Of a stretch of 62,839 nucleotides of DNA, positions 34,972 through 43,958 are shown in pieces; position 1 is the stretch's first letter, and each line of letters starts with the position of its first letter. This stretch comes from Ruminococcus callidus ATCC 27760 (GTDB lineage: Bacteria > Bacillota > Clostridia > Oscillospirales > Ruminococcaceae): assembly GCF_000468015.1 (NCBI RefSeq), contig NZ_KI260415.1, positions 39,112 through 101,950 of the forward strand, read 5' to 3'. The translations under genes and the position numbers were made by a program. Below the pieces are notes generated by a model, which saw only the letters and a list, made by a program, of their open reading frames with translations, made no database searches and had not been told where the DNA came from.

Positions 34972-37900
34972 CAGTGCTTTTCCTCCTCTGCCAGTTCTTC
35001 CAGAATCCTCATCATTTCACTTTTCTGAACGGTCGCACTTCCCAGCCGCAGACGTTTCCGGCAAAGGCTGCTTGTACCGCAGATATTGGAGAAGTCGCAG
35101 TATTCACATACCGTCTTGCTGCCCATATCCAGCGGCAGAGCATCGATCTCCCCGCGGTACACCCGTTCTGCCATGTATATCAGCTGATCCAGTACGTACT
35201 GCCGCAGACCTTTCATCTGTCCTGTCGTCAGGAATATGCCTTTGTTGAGTTCCAGACCGCCAGTGGCATTCAGCTTTCCGTTCAGGTACACGCCGTCGCC
35301 GTTTTTCTCCATAAGCCGCAGCAGGTGTGCATCTTGCAGCAGAACGCCGTTCATCTGATAGGACTGGTTGCGTTTTGCAGCAGGTGATACGGCATCTTCC
35401 CGCTTCAGGTTGCACTTCACCTTTCCGGCAGGCAGATACAGCACGCCTGCCGGCTTTGATCCTGCCAGTGCAGTGCCTTCTGACAAAATGGAAAACAGAT
35501 AGATCAGCATCTGCATGTCCAGTCCATAGAGCAGATTTCCCAGCTCAAAGATCTTTCCATTGGTCTTATAGTCTACGACACGCACCCACTGCTGGTCGCC
35601 GTCCTGACAGATGTCCACACGGTCAATCTTACCGATCAGCTTTACTGTCTGTCCCGCCTCGGTGTGCAGACAAATTGGCGGAAAGTTCGGATTTTCGGAA
35701 GAAATTTGCAGTTCTGTGCAGTACGGCACAAATGCAGACTGCCGGAATTCTTCCTGCAAATGCTGGCACACCGGCAGAACTTCTTCTACAGCGTGGTGAT
35801 ATGCCGCCTGTTCTCTTTCGCTCTTGGAAAAATCACCGCCCATGTTCTCCTGCCAGTACACTGCCGCAGATGTCTCTATCTCCTGTTGCAGCTGTTCCGC
35901 AGTGAGTGCCAGAAAGCTTTTCTTGTCGTATTTTCGGAGCAGCTGTTCCAGACAATAGTGCACCATGCTGCCGTAGTTGGCAGCATTCATCTGCACCTTC
36001 TGCCGCTGGTACAGCCGGAGAATGTCATTGCAGTAATACCGGAACGGACACTTCTGATAGCGTTCCAGCGAAGATGCGGAAAGCTGCATGGTGTTGCCCA
36101 GATATTGCTGCATCAGTTCCGGACTGGAAATCGAAAACAGCGGGGCATCTTCTGAACGCTGCTCGGCAAGTTTCCCCAGACGTTTCAGTTTCTCGGCAAA
36201 TGACGCATCATCCAGCAGCAGTTGTTCTATGCTGGCTGTGTCGGTGTTATGTGCCGCATAATTCTGCACATACTGATAATACGCCGCATGCATCGTCACG
36301 CTGTAATACGAAGGTTCCAGCGATGCACAATTCTGATGCAGGGTTTCCGCCTCCGGAAACGTCCGCTGTATCTGTGCGATCACCGCAGACGGGTAACACT
36401 TCTGATGAGTCACGTCTACCACAGGATAGGTCAGATACAGTGCATGGGAGGCAGAGGACAGCAGCTTATACGCGGCAAGGCGTGCATCTGCCATCTGGCT
36501 TTCCGCCGGCTTTGCCACAGACAGCCGCACGTCTTCCGGCAGGAATTCGCAGTCCCGTTCCGAAAAAACCATACTGCCGCCGGGAAATGCAGGAAATGTT
36601 CCCTCACAGACACCCAGCAGGAAAACGATTTTCGGAGCATTCAGACGTGCGGTGCTGCCCTGTGAGATCAGCACAGCGTCCAGTGTCCGCGGCGGCGTAG
36701 CACGCTGAATGTTGCCGGTCAACGCCGCAAACACTGTGCTGAACTCCGAGAATTCCATTTCCAGTGTCCGGTACAGCGTGGACAGGTGTTCCAGAATATC
36801 GATAAAGCTATTCCAGACCAGTGCCCACTCCTCGGAAGTCTGCATGCGTTTCTGCTCATCTGCAATCACTTTCAGCTGACGGTTTAACTGCTCCTCCACC
36901 TGCTGTTCTGTCAGGAACTGGTACAGCATGCTGCAAAATTCCGCACCGGTATGCTGCCCTTTCAGTTTTTCCCGCAGTTCCTGCAATGGGGTCAATAATT
37001 TCAGACGAACCGCTTCTGCTGATGCAAAATTCCCCGCAGTAAAGGGCGTATTCCACGTTTTTCCGTCAATTTGCCACATATAGCAGTAGTTTTCCAGATC
37101 GGAAATTTCTTCGACGGAGCAGGAAGTCAGACCGGTCTTTCCCAGACGCATCAGTAATTCTGTGTCCGGACGGGTTTGCCGCAAAATGCCCAGCAGCGTA
37201 TGCAGATACACCAGCAGGGGCGTGTACAGCATTGACTCTTTTTCGTCCATGTAGTAAGGCAGTTTATAGCGTTCCATTGCCGTTTCCAGAATGCTCCGGT
37301 AATCAGTCATCTGGTTGGACAGCACGGCAATATCCCGACAGCGGAGCGTGTGATCTTTCGCCAGCAGCCGCCGAATGGTTGCACAGACGTAGTCCACTTC
37401 CTCTGTGGGCGACTGTGCTTCCAAAATATGCAGGTGCGGTGCTTCTCCGGAAAACGGCTGGGTATTCCGGAAAACGTGTTGATTCAGCCAGCTGAGTTCA
37501 GCTGCCTGAAATCGGTACGGGGTATCGCACACTTCCGTTTCCACCGGAATCCGCAGCTTTTTTGCCATGTCCTGAATCTTGCAAAATGTTTCCTGCACGG
37601 CGGCAAACAGCGAGAACGGTTCCTTTCGGGTATGCTCCATGCGGAGTGCGATATATAAATCCTTGCCGGACGAAAGCAGCACAGACAGCATCTGGTACTC
37701 ATCTTCTGTGAAGCTCTCGAATTCGTCCAGAAAGATCACATCACCCAGAAATGCGTCATGTCCATTGGCAATCGCAGCCGCTTCGGACAAGTCCGTTTCG
37801 GTATCTTTCAGCTGGTGCTGTTCCAGAAGCCGGTCATACCGCTGATAGATCTCAAACACGTCCAGCATCTTTTCCTGCAATCTGCCGTTCAGTTCCGCAC

Positions 37901-38333
37901 TGGAATTGTACAGCTGTTCCGGCGGGATTCCGCTGCGGCGAAACTGGGTAAACATCATTGCCAATTCGCTGATAAACGAAGCCTGCCGGCACTGTTTTCC
38001 CAACAGCTGCAATTTTTTCTCCCGTTCCGAAACCTGCAACACCGCCTGATACAGCAGTGCCATTTTTGTCAGTTCGTCCGCATTGGTCTTGCCGTCCGGC
38101 ACGCAGCCGAACCGCTGGAATACCGCACGTGCCAGAGATTTGAAGCTGTGGGTTTCCAGCTGGTTAAATGCAACCGGTCCGAGGATCCGGTAGAGTTTCT
38201 GGTCAAATTCGTAGGAAAACTGCTCCGGCACCAGAGTCAGAATCTGTTCGCCTGCTTCCAGCTGCTTCTGCAAATGCTGAATCAGACATGTGGACTTTCC
38301 GCAGCCGGCACCACCAATAAGAATATGCAGCAA
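34971..38333 (-). CDS. addB: ATP-dependent nuclease subunit B (AddB)
   Basis: The 1120-residue partner of AddA has a degenerate helicase with Walker A GGAGCGKST at residues 7-15, GDVIFLDEFESFTEDEY near 205, and a C-terminal nuclease with VRVVDYKTNGK. Cysteines in YQKCPFRYYC near 800 and VCEYCDFSNIC near 1085 fit the [4Fe-4S] cluster that holds the nuclease domain. The start is TTG at 38333, placed by AGGAGG ten bases upstream and by the family N-terminus; the nearby ATG is in another frame. Confidence 0.96.
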   Translation of the reverse strand: MLHILIGGAGCGKSTCLIQHLQKQLEAGEQILTLVPEQFSYEFDQKLYRILGPVAFNQLETHSFKSLARAVFQRFGCVPDGKTNADELTKMALLYQAVLQVSEREKKLQLLGKQCRQASFISELAMMFTQFRRSGIPPEQLYNSSAELNGRLQEKMLDVFEIYQRYDRLLEQHQLKDTETDLSEAAAIANGHDAFLGDVIFLDEFESFTEDEYQMLSVLLSSGKDLYIALRMEHTRKEPFSLFAAVQETFCKIQDMAKKLRIPVETEVCDTPYRFQAAELSWLNQHVFRNTQPFSGEAPHLHILEAQSPTEEVDYVCATIRRLLAKDHTLRCRDIAVLSNQMTDYRSILETAMERYKLPYYMDEKESMLYTPLLVYLHTLLGILRQTRPDTELLMRLGKTGLTSCSVEEISDLENYCYMWQIDGKTWNTPFTAGNFASAEAVRLKLLTPLQELREKLKGQHTGAEFCSMLYQFLTEQQVEEQLNRQLKVIADEQKRMQTSEEWALVWNSFIDILEHLSTLYRTLEMEFSEFSTVFAALTGNIQRATPPRTLDAVLISQGSTARLNAPKIVFLLGVCEGTFPAFPGGSMVFSERDCEFLPEDVRLSVAKPAESQMADARLAAYKLLSSASHALYLTYPVVDVTHQKCYPSAVIAQIQRTFPEAETLHQNCASLEPSYYSVTMHAAYYQYVQNYAAHNTDTASIEQLLLDDASFAEKLKRLGKLAEQRSEDAPLFSISSPELMQQYLGNTMQLSASSLERYQKCPFRYYCNDILRLYQRQKVQMNAANYGSMVHYCLEQLLRKYDKKSFLALTAEQLQQEIETSAAVYWQENMGGDFSKSEREQAAYHHAVEEVLPVCQHLQEEFRQSAFVPYCTELQISSENPNFPPICLHTEAGQTVKLIGKIDRVDICQDGDQQWVRVVDYKTNGKIFELGNLLYGLDMQMLIYLFSILSEGTALAGSKPAGVLYLPAGKVKCNLKREDAVSPAAKRNQSYQMNGVLLQDAHLLRLMEKNGDGVYLNGKLNATGGLELNKGIFLTTGQMKGLRQYVLDQLIYMAERVYRGEIDALPLDMGSKTVCEYCDFSNICGTSSLCRKRLRLGSATVQKSEMMRILEELAEEEKH

Positions 38334-38395
38334 ATTCCATGCACCTCCTGTAATTGAAAAAGTGGTTCACGCTCGTGAAAAATAGAGTCACTTCT

Positions 38396-38424
38396 ATTAT
38401 ACCAGCTAAATCGCAAAAAGTCAA
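38396..38424 (-). promoter_or_regulatory. Promoter of addB-addA-rsmA
   Basis: TTGACT (38419-38424) and TATAAT (38396-38401) are spaced by 17 bases on the minus strand with a TGG extension. The leader of about 55 bases contains a hyphenated palindrome TTCACGCTCGTGAA at 38365-38378. Confidence 0.88.
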
Positions 38425-38442
38425 TTTTTCCGCAAAGAAATG

Positions 38443-38477
38443 CAAAAAAGCCGCAATGTGATACGCACACTGCGGCT
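38443..38477 (-). terminator. Terminator of the Lrp-type regulator gene
   Basis: On the minus strand AGCCGCA pairs with TGCGGCT and an inner TGTG/CACA stem is possible; six T follow. It lies 28 bases after the regulator stop codon and just upstream of the addB promoter. Confidence 0.85.
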
Positions 38478-38504
38478 GTACAAAACGTATTTTTACAAAT
38501 GCCC

Positions 38505-38948
38505 TCACGAATTCGGTTCCACGATAATTTCCCGATGCGGCACCGGCGTGGAGAACACGATCTGGGTGGAGGTGTTTCCGAAACGCTGAATCTTTCCGAT
38601 AAACGTATCCAGTTCCTGCGTGGACGGAAATGCCACCTTGATCAGCATGGAGTACACACCGGTAATGCAGTTGCACTCCAGCACGTTGGGGCAGCTGTTA
38701 ATGAACGGATAAAACTCCGACTTCTGGTCTGCCGACAACTCCAGATTGATGAAAGCGGTAATATGATAACCCAGCTTCTGCCTGTCAATTACGGTATTAT
38801 ATCCCAGAATGATTCCCTGCTTTTCCAACTTATCGATTCTGGAAGAAACCGCCGGAGCCGACAAAAATACCTTCGAAGCAAGCAGCTTCAATGGTGCTCT
38901 GGCATTTTCCTGTAACAATGTGATTAACATGGCATCAATTTTATCCAT
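38505..38948 (-). CDS. Lrp/AsnC family transcriptional regulator
   Basis: The 147-residue protein has an N-terminal helix-turn-helix (MDKIDAMLITLLQENARAPLKLLASKVFLSAPAVSSRIDKLEKQGII in outline) and a C-terminal RAM/ACT-like ligand domain (AFINLEL, CITGVYSMLIKVAF). Such proteins usually sense amino acids and bind DNA as octamers. ATG 38948 starts the conserved domain and has GGA-rich sequence upstream; a TTG at 38984 is less likely. It stands alone with its own terminator, so its targets are probably elsewhere. Confidence 0.93.
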   Translation of the reverse strand: MDKIDAMLITLLQENARAPLKLLASKVFLSAPAVSSRIDKLEKQGIILGYNTVIDRQKLGYHITAFINLELSADQKSEFYPFINSCPNVLECNCITGVYSMLIKVAFPSTQELDTFIGKIQRFGNTSTQIVFSTPVPHREIIVEPNS

Positions 38949-39053
38949 GAATCTATCCCGTCCTTCCTTTGGCTTTCTTTTCAAGAAACCTTATGAAACA
39001 AACTTTTTCCGGTGCATCTCTGCATAAATTTGCTTCATGATTTTCATAATTTA

Positions 39054-39059
39054 AGTATA
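39054..39059 (-). promoter_or_regulatory. Candidate -10 of the Lrp-type regulator gene
   Basis: TATACT with a TGC extension lies about 105 bases upstream of the start codon on the minus strand in AT-rich DNA; the sequence at -35 (TATAAA) is poor. This is a tentative call. Confidence 0.35.
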
Positions 39060-39119
39060 GCAAAAAGATATGTCTATTTATAAGAAAAAATATAAATTTT
39101 CGGATTTTTCTTTATTTTC

Positions 39120-39572
39120 TTACTTTTTTACGCTGTTAATCTTGTCTTTCGTTCGCTGTACTTCCTGTAAGTTGTTCCGGAAATAATCCTGTGCTTCATC
39201 AAGCAAACGATTGACGTATTTTTCCGCAGCATCTTTAATGTCATTGGAGCCGTTCTGTGCCTTTGTCAGCATATCCAGTGCACGCTTTTTGGCTTCCTGC
39301 AAAATCGCCTGTTCCGAGATCATGCGGCTTGCACGGGTTTCCGCGTCCTGTATGATTGCTTCCGCCTTTTCTCTGGCTTCATTGATAATGCGGTCGCAGT
39401 CAGAATCGATCAGCTTTGCACGCTTGATCTCTGCCGGAATATTCAGATGTGCAGAATTCAGCAATTCCCGCATGCGGTCTGCATCGATCACAGCCTTATG
39501 TGCGGCAAACGGAATCGGGCGGGAACGATCCAGCAGGTCGTCCATATCATCTAAAATTTCTTCTATATTCAT
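39120..39572 (-). CDS. Coiled-coil protein, DivIVA / ATPase subunit H-like
   Basis: The 150-residue product is strongly charged and almost entirely helical from about residue 50 on (EAREKAEAIIQDAETRASRM, EAKKRALDMLTKAQ), with regular Ala spacing typical of a coiled coil. Similar small proteins sit next to coaD in many Clostridia and are annotated as ATPase or V-type ATPase subunit H-like, without proof. The ATG overlaps the coaD stop codon as ATGA, so it is co-translated with coaD. I cannot assign a function. Confidence 0.75.
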   Translation of the reverse strand: MNIEEILDDMDDLLDRSRPIPFAAHKAVIDADRMRELLNSAHLNIPAEIKRAKLIDSDCDRIINEAREKAEAIIQDAETRASRMISEQAILQEAKKRALDMLTKAQNGSNDIKDAAEKYVNRLLDEAQDYFRNNLQEVQRTKDKINSVKK

Positions 39573-40066
39573 GACAGCTTCTCCTTTACCAATCGTTTTA
39601 CAATCATATCCAGTATTTCCGGCGGCACAAAGTGGCTGATGTCACCGCCAAATGCAGCGATCTGTTTCACCACGCTGGAACTCAGGTACATATTCTCTGA
39701 AGTTGTAGTCAGAAAGACGGTTTCGGCTCCGGCGTACAGTTTCCGGTTCGCCAGTGCCATCTGGAACTCGTATTCGAAGTCACTCACCGCACGCAAGCCT
39801 TTGACGATCGCCGTTGCTCCTGCGTCTTTGACGTAATCCGCCAGCAGTCCGTCAGAAATATCTACCGTCACATTGGGCAGATCCCGTGTAACACACAAGA
39901 TCATGTCCCTGCGTTCCTGCGGCGAAAAGCAGGCGTTATTCTTCATGATGTTCTTGGACACCAACACGATCACCTGATCGAACAGCTTCGATGCACGGGT
40001 GATAATATCCAGATGTCCCACTGTAACGGGATCAAAGCTTCCCGGACAAACCGCAATTCGTTCCAT
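39569..40066 (-). CDS. coaD: Phosphopantetheine adenylyltransferase
   Basis: The 165-residue enzyme makes dephospho-CoA from pantetheine phosphate and ATP. The nucleotidyltransferase motif AVCPGSFDPVTVGHLDII is at the N-terminus, GLRAVSDFEYEFQMALANR near residue 90 and SENMYLSSSVVKQIA near 125. ATG 40066 was chosen from the family N-terminus; AAGGG lies 12 bases upstream. The rsmD stop lies seven bases away, the usual rsmD-coaD pairing. Confidence 0.97.
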   Translation of the reverse strand: MERIAVCPGSFDPVTVGHLDIITRASKLFDQVIVLVSKNIMKNNACFSPQERRDMILCVTRDLPNVTVDISDGLLADYVKDAGATAIVKGLRAVSDFEYEFQMALANRKLYAGAETVFLTTTSENMYLSSSVVKQIAAFGGDISHFVPPEILDMIVKRLVKEKLS

Positions 40067-40073
40067 ATGTATT

Positions 40074-40616
40074 TCAGTCCCTTCTGCAAATGTAGGTGGT
40101 GACTGTAATGGCACCGTACTTTTTCTGCTTTTTCTGTTCCAGAACGCCTACAGACTGGGGCATTTCCAAACCGGTTTCGTGTTCGCAGATGACAATGCCA
40201 TTATCCGCCATATGTTCTGCCAACAGCGGCAGCAGCTTTTCATGCATGCCCTTTCGATACGGCGGGTCCAGAATGGCAATGTCAAACTGCATGGCAGTGG
40301 ACTGCAAAAACGACTGTGCCTCTGTCTGGTGCAGCTGTGCCTGTTCTGCAAACTGTACCGATTCCAGATTTTCCCGTGTCACCTGTAGGGAACGTGCGGA
40401 ACGATCTACAAATACCACTGATGCCGCACCGCGGCTCAACGCCTCGATTCCCATTTGCCCGCTGCCTGCAAACAAGTCCAGCACTGCCGCATCAGGCAAA
40501 TCAAACTGAATTGCCGAAAAAATGGCTTCCTTTACTTTGTCGGTAGTCGGACGCACGTCCATGCCTTCCAATGTTTTCAGTCTTCTTCCTCTTGCACTGC
40601 CGGCAATTACACGCAT
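40074..40616 (-). CDS. rsmD: 16S rRNA (guanine966-N2)-methyltransferase RsmD
   Basis: The 180-residue enzyme shows MRVIAGSARGRRLKT, RPTTDKVKEAIF, SAM motif VLDLFAGSGQMGIEALSRGA near residue 48 and the catalytic motif ILDPPYRKG near 115. AAGGAG is six bases before the ATG at 40616. The leader upstream carries a conspicuous hairpin at 40636-40662 and a good promoter, so this starts the rsmD-coaD-coiled-coil unit. Confidence 0.96.
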   Translation of the reverse strand: MRVIAGSARGRRLKTLEGMDVRPTTDKVKEAIFSAIQFDLPDAAVLDLFAGSGQMGIEALSRGAASVVFVDRSARSLQVTRENLESVQFAEQAQLHQTEAQSFLQSTAMQFDIAILDPPYRKGMHEKLLPLLAEHMADNGIVICEHETGLEMPQSVGVLEQKKQKKYGAITVTTYICRRD

Positions 40617-40635
40617 ACCGATCTCTCCTTTGCAG

Positions 40636-40662
40636 ATGTCATGGGGAATTCCCGCATGACAT
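40636..40662 (-). promoter_or_regulatory. Stem-loop in the rsmD leader
   Basis: ATGTCATG and CATGACAT flank GGGAATTCCC with one bulged base: nearly an 18-base-pair stem within 27 bases. It lies five bases upstream of the rsmD AAGGAG. On the RNA, CTTTG before and CAAAG after the hairpin could pair and cover part of the ribosome binding site. Confidence 0.5.
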
Positions 40663-40706
40663 GTGATTTTCTCAAAGCATGTTCCCCAGGGCAACACACT
40701 CTTTTT

Positions 40707-40735
40707 ATTATACAACGAAATGCGGCAAATGTCCA
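40707..40735 (-). promoter_or_regulatory. Promoter of rsmD-coaD
   Basis: TGGACA (40730-40735) and TATAAT (40707-40712) are separated by 17 bases on the minus strand; there is no TGn extension. The leader is about 85 bases. Confidence 0.82.
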
Positions 40736-40770
40736 GTATTTTTTTGCAAAGCTTATGATACCGCTTTTAT

Positions 40771-42615
40771 TTACCCTGTAGAATTTCCGCCGGTCATCTC
40801 CTGAATCACGCCGTAGAGCTCCTCAGCAGTTGTCCGATTGATGCCGGCAGTGGTTTCCAGTTCCTCCAGTGTTGCCTGTTTCAGATTCACCAGTGTCTTG
40901 AACCGGAGCAACAGCTTCTGTGCCTTTTTCTCCCCGATGCCACGGACTTTTGTCAGTTCCATCTGATATGAGGACTTGACGTGAATGCTGTGCATATACG
41001 CTACGGAGTAACGGTGCACTTCGTCCTGTATCTGCGTCAGCAGGTGGAATGCAGAACGATTGGCAGAAAGGGAGATCTCCCCGCCGGCACTGGAAATGGC
41101 ACGGGTGCGGTGCTTCTGGTCTTTCACCATGCCGAACACCGGAATGTGCAGCCCGAAGCCGCTGATTACCGGTGCGATCGTGTTCACATGTCCCTGTCCG
41201 CCGTCCAGCAGAATCAAGTCCGGCAGTCTGGAAAAGCCCTCCTCGTCCTGTGCCAGATAGTGTTTCAGCCGTCTGGTCAGGGCTTCTTTCATACAGGCAT
41301 AGTCGTCCTGTGTGACATGCTCTTTCATGCGAAAACGTTTATAGGCTTTTTTCAGCGGTCTGCCGTTTTCAAATACCACCATGCCGCAGACCATAGAGGT
41401 AGAGGAGAGATTGGAAATGTCGTAGGCTTCGATATACTGCGGCGGCTGAGGTAATCCCAGCACGGCTCCCAGTTCCTCCAGTGCCTGCACTTCCCTGCCC
41501 GTCCGGTTGAAGCGAATCGCCAGTTCTTCGTTGGCATTATTGCGGGAAAGCTGCACAAACTGGCACAGCATTCCACGTTGGGGAACGGTGATATGCACCC
41601 GTCTGCCGGCAAAATTGGTGAACAGCTGCTCGTACATCTCCGGATCGGGCATGGCAAATTCCAGCACAATATTTTTGGGGATCTCTCCGCGGTGATGTTC
41701 GTAGTACTGTGTCAGGTAGGAGTCCATGACTTCTTCGCGGGAGGCGTTTTCCTGGAAAAAGAACGTTTCCTTATCAAAAAGCCGTCTGCCGCGATACCGC
41801 AGAATGGACACACACTGGGTACCCATATGTTCCGCCATGGCGATCACGTCGGCTTCTTCCAGAGCCGCGTCCATGATCTTCTGGGTTTCTCCGGCTTTGG
41901 TCACTGCGGCGATCCGATCCCGCAGCATTGCCGCACGTTCAAAGTCCAGTGCTTCTGCTGCACGCTCCATTTCCTCCTGCATTCGCTTTACGGAATCTGT
42001 GCTGCCCATCTGGATATACGCTTTCGCCTGCTGAATCACTTCTGCGTAATCTTTTTGCGAAATGCAGCCGCGGCAAACGCCCATGCACTGCTTGATGTGA
42101 TAGTTCAGGCAGGGGCGTGTCTTTTTGAAATCCTCCGGAAAACGTTTGCGGCACGTGGGCAGCTGAAATACACGGTTTGCCTCTTTGGCAGCTTCCCGTG
42201 CCACATAGCCACTCATATAAGGTCCCAGATAGGTGCCGGCTTTCTTCTTGTTTTTCTCTACCGTCAGTCTGGGATACGGCTCCTCGGAAAAGCAGAGATA
42301 GGTATACCCCTTGTCATCTTTCAGCAGAATGTTATATTTCGGCTGATGCTGTTTGATCAGGCTGCATTCCAGAACAAGGGCTTCATATTCCGAGTCGGTG
42401 ACAATAAAATCGTAGTCATACACATGCTCCACCATACTTGCCACTTTGGGGGTATGGTCGGCTGACTCCCGAAAATAACTTGTCACACGATTTTTCAGAT
42501 TCTTTGCTTTTCCGATATAGATGATCTCAGACTTCTGATCTTTCATCAAATAAACACCCGGCGACGTTGTTAACTTTGCAGTTTTTTCCCGCAGTACAGG
42601 TAAACGACAATTCAT
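40771..42615 (-). CDS. uvrC: UvrABC system protein C (excinuclease subunit)
   Basis: The 614-residue nuclease makes both incisions in nucleotide excision repair. The N-terminal GIY-YIG domain is visible (SPGVYLMKD to IIYIGKAKNLKNRV), then a Cys-rich stretch (CLNYHIKQCMGVCRGC near 170), the UVR motif (MERAAEALDFERAAMLRDRI), the RNase H-like nuclease (YDISNLSSTSMV, LILLDGGQGHVN) and C-terminal helix-hairpin-helix motifs (LTKVRGIGEKKAQKLLLRF). GGAGG lies six bases before the ATG. It follows purD by 44 bases. Confidence 0.97.
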   Translation of the reverse strand: MNCRLPVLREKTAKLTTSPGVYLMKDQKSEIIYIGKAKNLKNRVTSYFRESADHTPKVASMVEHVYDYDFIVTDSEYEALVLECSLIKQHQPKYNILLKDDKGYTYLCFSEEPYPRLTVEKNKKKAGTYLGPYMSGYVAREAAKEANRVFQLPTCRKRFPEDFKKTRPCLNYHIKQCMGVCRGCISQKDYAEVIQQAKAYIQMGSTDSVKRMQEEMERAAEALDFERAAMLRDRIAAVTKAGETQKIMDAALEEADVIAMAEHMGTQCVSILRYRGRRLFDKETFFFQENASREEVMDSYLTQYYEHHRGEIPKNIVLEFAMPDPEMYEQLFTNFAGRRVHITVPQRGMLCQFVQLSRNNANEELAIRFNRTGREVQALEELGAVLGLPQPPQYIEAYDISNLSSTSMVCGMVVFENGRPLKKAYKRFRMKEHVTQDDYACMKEALTRRLKHYLAQDEEGFSRLPDLILLDGGQGHVNTIAPVISGFGLHIPVFGMVKDQKHRTRAISSAGGEISLSANRSAFHLLTQIQDEVHRYSVAYMHSIHVKSSYQMELTKVRGIGEKKAQKLLLRFKTLVNLKQATLEELETTAGINRTTAEELYGVIQEMTGGNSTG

Positions 42616-42659
42616 ACAACGCCTCCGAGTGTTGATTTTCCATTACAATTGATAATGTA

Positions 42660-43940
42660 TTAAGACAGTGCCTTCAGTGCACGCTGTCCGATGTCCTTCC
42701 GGTAATGTGCATCTTGGAACGAAATGGTTTTAACGCCTACATAAGCAGTGTCCAGTGCCTCCGGCAGAGTTGCCGCAGTTGCTGTAACGCCCAGCACACG
42801 ACCGCCGGCTGTCAGGAATGTGTCCCCGTCCAGCTTGGTGCCTGCATGGTAAACAAAGCAGTTTGCAGTCTGTCCGTTTTCGTCCAGACCAGCGATCGGA
42901 AGACCGGTAGCATACTTTTTCGGATAGCCGCCGCTTGCCATAACTACGCAGGCTGCACAGCCGTCTTTCCACTGAATGTCCAGCTGATCCAATGTACCGT
43001 TCCAGATCGCCAGCATAATGTCTACCAGATCGGTATCCAGCAGCGGCAAAACTACCTGTGTTTCCGGATCGCCGAACCGGCAGTTATACTCGATGACCTT
43101 CGGTCCCTTGGGTGTCAGCATCAGTCCGAAATACAGACAGCCGGTGAACGGTCTGCCCTCCTCCTGCATCGCACGAATGGTGGGAAGGAAAATGGTATCC
43201 ATACACTGCTGTGCAATTTCCGGTGTGTAGTACGGGTTCGGGGCAACAGTGCCCATGCCGCCGGTGTTCAGACCCTGATCGCCGTCCAGTGCACGCTTGT
43301 GATCCATGGAAGAAACCATCGGCTTAACAGTTTTGCCGTCTGTGAAGCTAAGCACAGAAACTTCCGGACCAGTCAGGAATTCTTCGATGACAACCTTGGA
43401 ACCGCTTTCCCCGAAGATCTTGTCTTCCATGATCGATGCGATCGCATCAAAAGCTTCCTGTTCATTCTGGGCAATGACAACGCCTTTTCCCAGTGCAAGA
43501 CCGTCTGCTTTGATAACTGTGGGATATTCGTTCTTCTCTTTCAGGTAAGCTTCAGCTTCCTGCGGCTTGTCAAATACACGATATTCCGCAGTCGGAATGT
43601 GATACTTCTGCATCAGTTCCTTGGAGAACACCTTGCTGCCCTCCAGAATCGCTGCGTTTTTCTTCGGTCCAAAGGTCATGAAGCCCTCTGCCTGCATCGC
43701 ATCTGCCATGCCCAGTACCAGCGGATCGTCCGGTGCAACAAACACCAGATCCACTGCCAGTTCCTTTGCCAGCTTGACCATACCGTCAATATCGGTTGCC
43801 TTTACCGGAAAACACTTCGCATACTTGGCAATGCCGCCGTTGCCCGGTGCACAGTAAAGTGCCTCGACCTGCGGGCTCTCTGCCAGTTTCATGACGATGG
43901 CGTGTTCCCGTCCGCCGCCGCCAACCACTAAAATCTTCAT
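42660..43940 (-). CDS. purD: Phosphoribosylamine-glycine ligase
   Basis: The 426-residue ATP-grasp enzyme makes GAR from phosphoribosylamine and glycine. It starts MKILVVGGGGREHAIVMKL, then CAPGNGGIA, the ATP-grasp core (YPTVIKADGLALGKGVVIA near residue 140) and EYNCRFGDPETQVVLP near 285. AGGAGG lies nine bases upstream. It is the last gene of the leftward purine unit. Confidence 0.97.
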   Translation of the reverse strand: MKILVVGGGGREHAIVMKLAESPQVEALYCAPGNGGIAKYAKCFPVKATDIDGMVKLAKELAVDLVFVAPDDPLVLGMADAMQAEGFMTFGPKKNAAILEGSKVFSKELMQKYHIPTAEYRVFDKPQEAEAYLKEKNEYPTVIKADGLALGKGVVIAQNEQEAFDAIASIMEDKIFGESGSKVVIEEFLTGPEVSVLSFTDGKTVKPMVSSMDHKRALDGDQGLNTGGMGTVAPNPYYTPEIAQQCMDTIFLPTIRAMQEEGRPFTGCLYFGLMLTPKGPKVIEYNCRFGDPETQVVLPLLDTDLVDIMLAIWNGTLDQLDIQWKDGCAACVVMASGGYPKKYATGLPIAGLDENGQTANCFVYHAGTKLDGDTFLTAGGRVLGVTATAATLPEALDTAYVGVKTISFQDAHYRKDIGQRALKALS

Positions 43941-43958
43941 GCTGTCTTCCTCCTGCGA

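Noticed and set aside
38365-38378. LexA/SOS operator for addAB
   Set aside because: The palindrome TTCACGCTCGTGAA does not match the Firmicutes SOS box, so only an unknown operator is proposed.
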